Positions 5,717-6,049 of a stretch of 6,049 nucleotides of DNA are shown in pieces. This stretch comes from an uncultured Clostridia bacterium (GTDB lineage Bacteria > Bacillota > Clostridia > Oscillospirales > Ruminococcaceae), in contig CAMDZU010000091.1 of NCBI GenBank assembly GCA_945910715.1, forward strand, positions 1 through 6,049, given 5' to 3'. Position 1 is the first letter of the stretch. Every line of letters starts with the position of its first letter. The notes below the pieces were generated by a model. The model was not told the origin of the DNA and searched no databases. It worked only from the letters and a program-made list of their open reading frames with translations. A program made the position numbers and the translations under genes.

Positions 5717-6019
5717 TCAATCAGTGCTTGGAACGAAGTAATAGATTTTTTCATCGGGATAGGAGTAATCCAGCTCTCCACGGGCAATTTCCTCAATGTA
5801 TTCCGAACGGAATTCATCCGAGGAGTAACGTTCAAGCTGCTCGTTTTCTTCTTCCACCGCAATTCGCTGCGCACGGACCGCTTCATATTCGCCGGATTTT
5901 TTCGCAATCTCAATCTGCATAAAAATCAGGTAAACTACCGCATATCCGATTATGAGAGTAACGCCCAGTTTTAAGAAAAAATGTCTATGCTTTTTTTCTG
6001 ACCTCTGCCTTGATGACAT
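5717..6019 (-). CDS. divIC: Septum formation initiator, DivIC/FtsL-type division protein
   Basis: DivIC-type proteins are small bitopic membrane proteins that join FtsL and DivIB in the divisome and help activate septal peptidoglycan synthesis. The 100-residue product has a basic cytoplasmic start (SSRQRSEKKHRH), one transmembrane helix at about 14-36 (LGVTLIIGYAVVYLIFMQI), then a charged, Glu-rich coiled coil at about 40-66. The end, EIARGELDYSYPDEKIYYFV (77-96), matches the conserved A-R-x-x-L-x-Y-x-x-P-x-E-x-x-Y-x-x pattern of the family. I prefer the ATG at 6019, with GGTGA (6028-6032) 8 nt upstream; the ATG at 6034, adding five residues, has no clear site. In many Firmicutes this gene follows yabP and yabQ, which would lie to the right of the window. 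It ends just before a strong terminator. FtsL is similar in architecture and cannot be strictly excluded. Confidence 0.85.
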   Translation of the reverse strand: MSSRQRSEKKHRHFFLKLGVTLIIGYAVVYLIFMQIEIAKKSGEYEAVRAQRIAVEEENEQLERYSSDEFRSEYIEEIARGELDYSYPDEKIYYFVPSTD

Positions 6020-6049
6020 GCCGCACTTCACCATCTTTCGCTTTAATGT
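5985..6049 (-). CDS. Possible C-terminal tail of an upstream gene (partial)
   Basis: An open frame enters from the right edge and ends with TAG at 5985-5987, overlapping the start of divIC by about 35 bp. The last 20 residues (IKAKDGEVRHVIKAEVRKKA) are basic and charged. A yabQ-like gene often precedes divIC in Clostridia and could end like this. Twenty open codons are not unusual by chance, so this is a tentative call based mainly on context. Confidence 0.3.
   Translation of the reverse strand, partial: IKAKDGEVRHVIKAEVRKKA

Noticed and set aside
5717..5760. TTGACT on the minus strand near the end of divIC as a promoter for GH31
   Set aside because: The -35-like hexamer has no acceptable -10 box at 16-18 bp (AATTTT at best), so I do not call a promoter.

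Overview
The window looks like chromosomal DNA from a spore-forming, Gram-positive anaerobe of the class Clostridia, probably a Ruminococcus-like gut bacterium (Oscillospiraceae or Lachnospiraceae). The evidence is a germination protease gene next to a spoIIP-like gene with rpsT divergent beside them (the Firmicutes order rpsT / gpr / spoIIP), strong AGGAGG-type ribosome binding sites, and a GH31 enzyme very close to what I remember of the Ruminococcus obeum alpha-glucosidase. The placement is inferred from gene content; no database was searched.

Layout from left to right. Positions 1-372 (minus) hold the N-terminus of a membrane-anchored protein, probably SpoIIP, cut by the window edge. Positions 436-1233 (minus) hold gpr, a compact germination protease read in the same direction as and just upstream of spoIIP. 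A near-consensus vegetative promoter (1282-1310) drives rpsT (1368-1613, plus), which ends in a clear intrinsic terminator (1637-1671). The only gene-free stretch over 300 bases, 1614-1993, is mostly a composite repeat: a long palindrome (1679-1793 plus 1970-1987) interrupted by a 172-bp element with 18-bp terminal inverted repeats and a 4-bp TTAG duplication. Then, all on the minus strand, come an FGGY carbohydrate kinase (1994-3568), a GH31 alpha-glucosidase (3582-5660), a palindromic terminator (5675-5710), a DivIC/FtsL-type septum protein (5717-6019), and possibly the tail of one more gene at the right edge.

How the genes work together. gpr and spoIIP serve sporulation and germination: SASP degradation and peptidoglycan degradation during engulfment. 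rpsT and divIC are housekeeping genes for ribosome assembly and cell division. The GH31 and kinase genes, 13 bp apart, form a small two-gene sugar cassette that lies between these core loci. Its substrate is unclear: the hydrolase resembles an isomaltose-type alpha-glucosidase, while the kinase resembles pentulose kinases.

I did not find a CRISPR array, tRNA, defence system or transposase. The least ordinary thing here is the nested repeat at 1679-1987, whose order of insertion can be read directly from the sequence.
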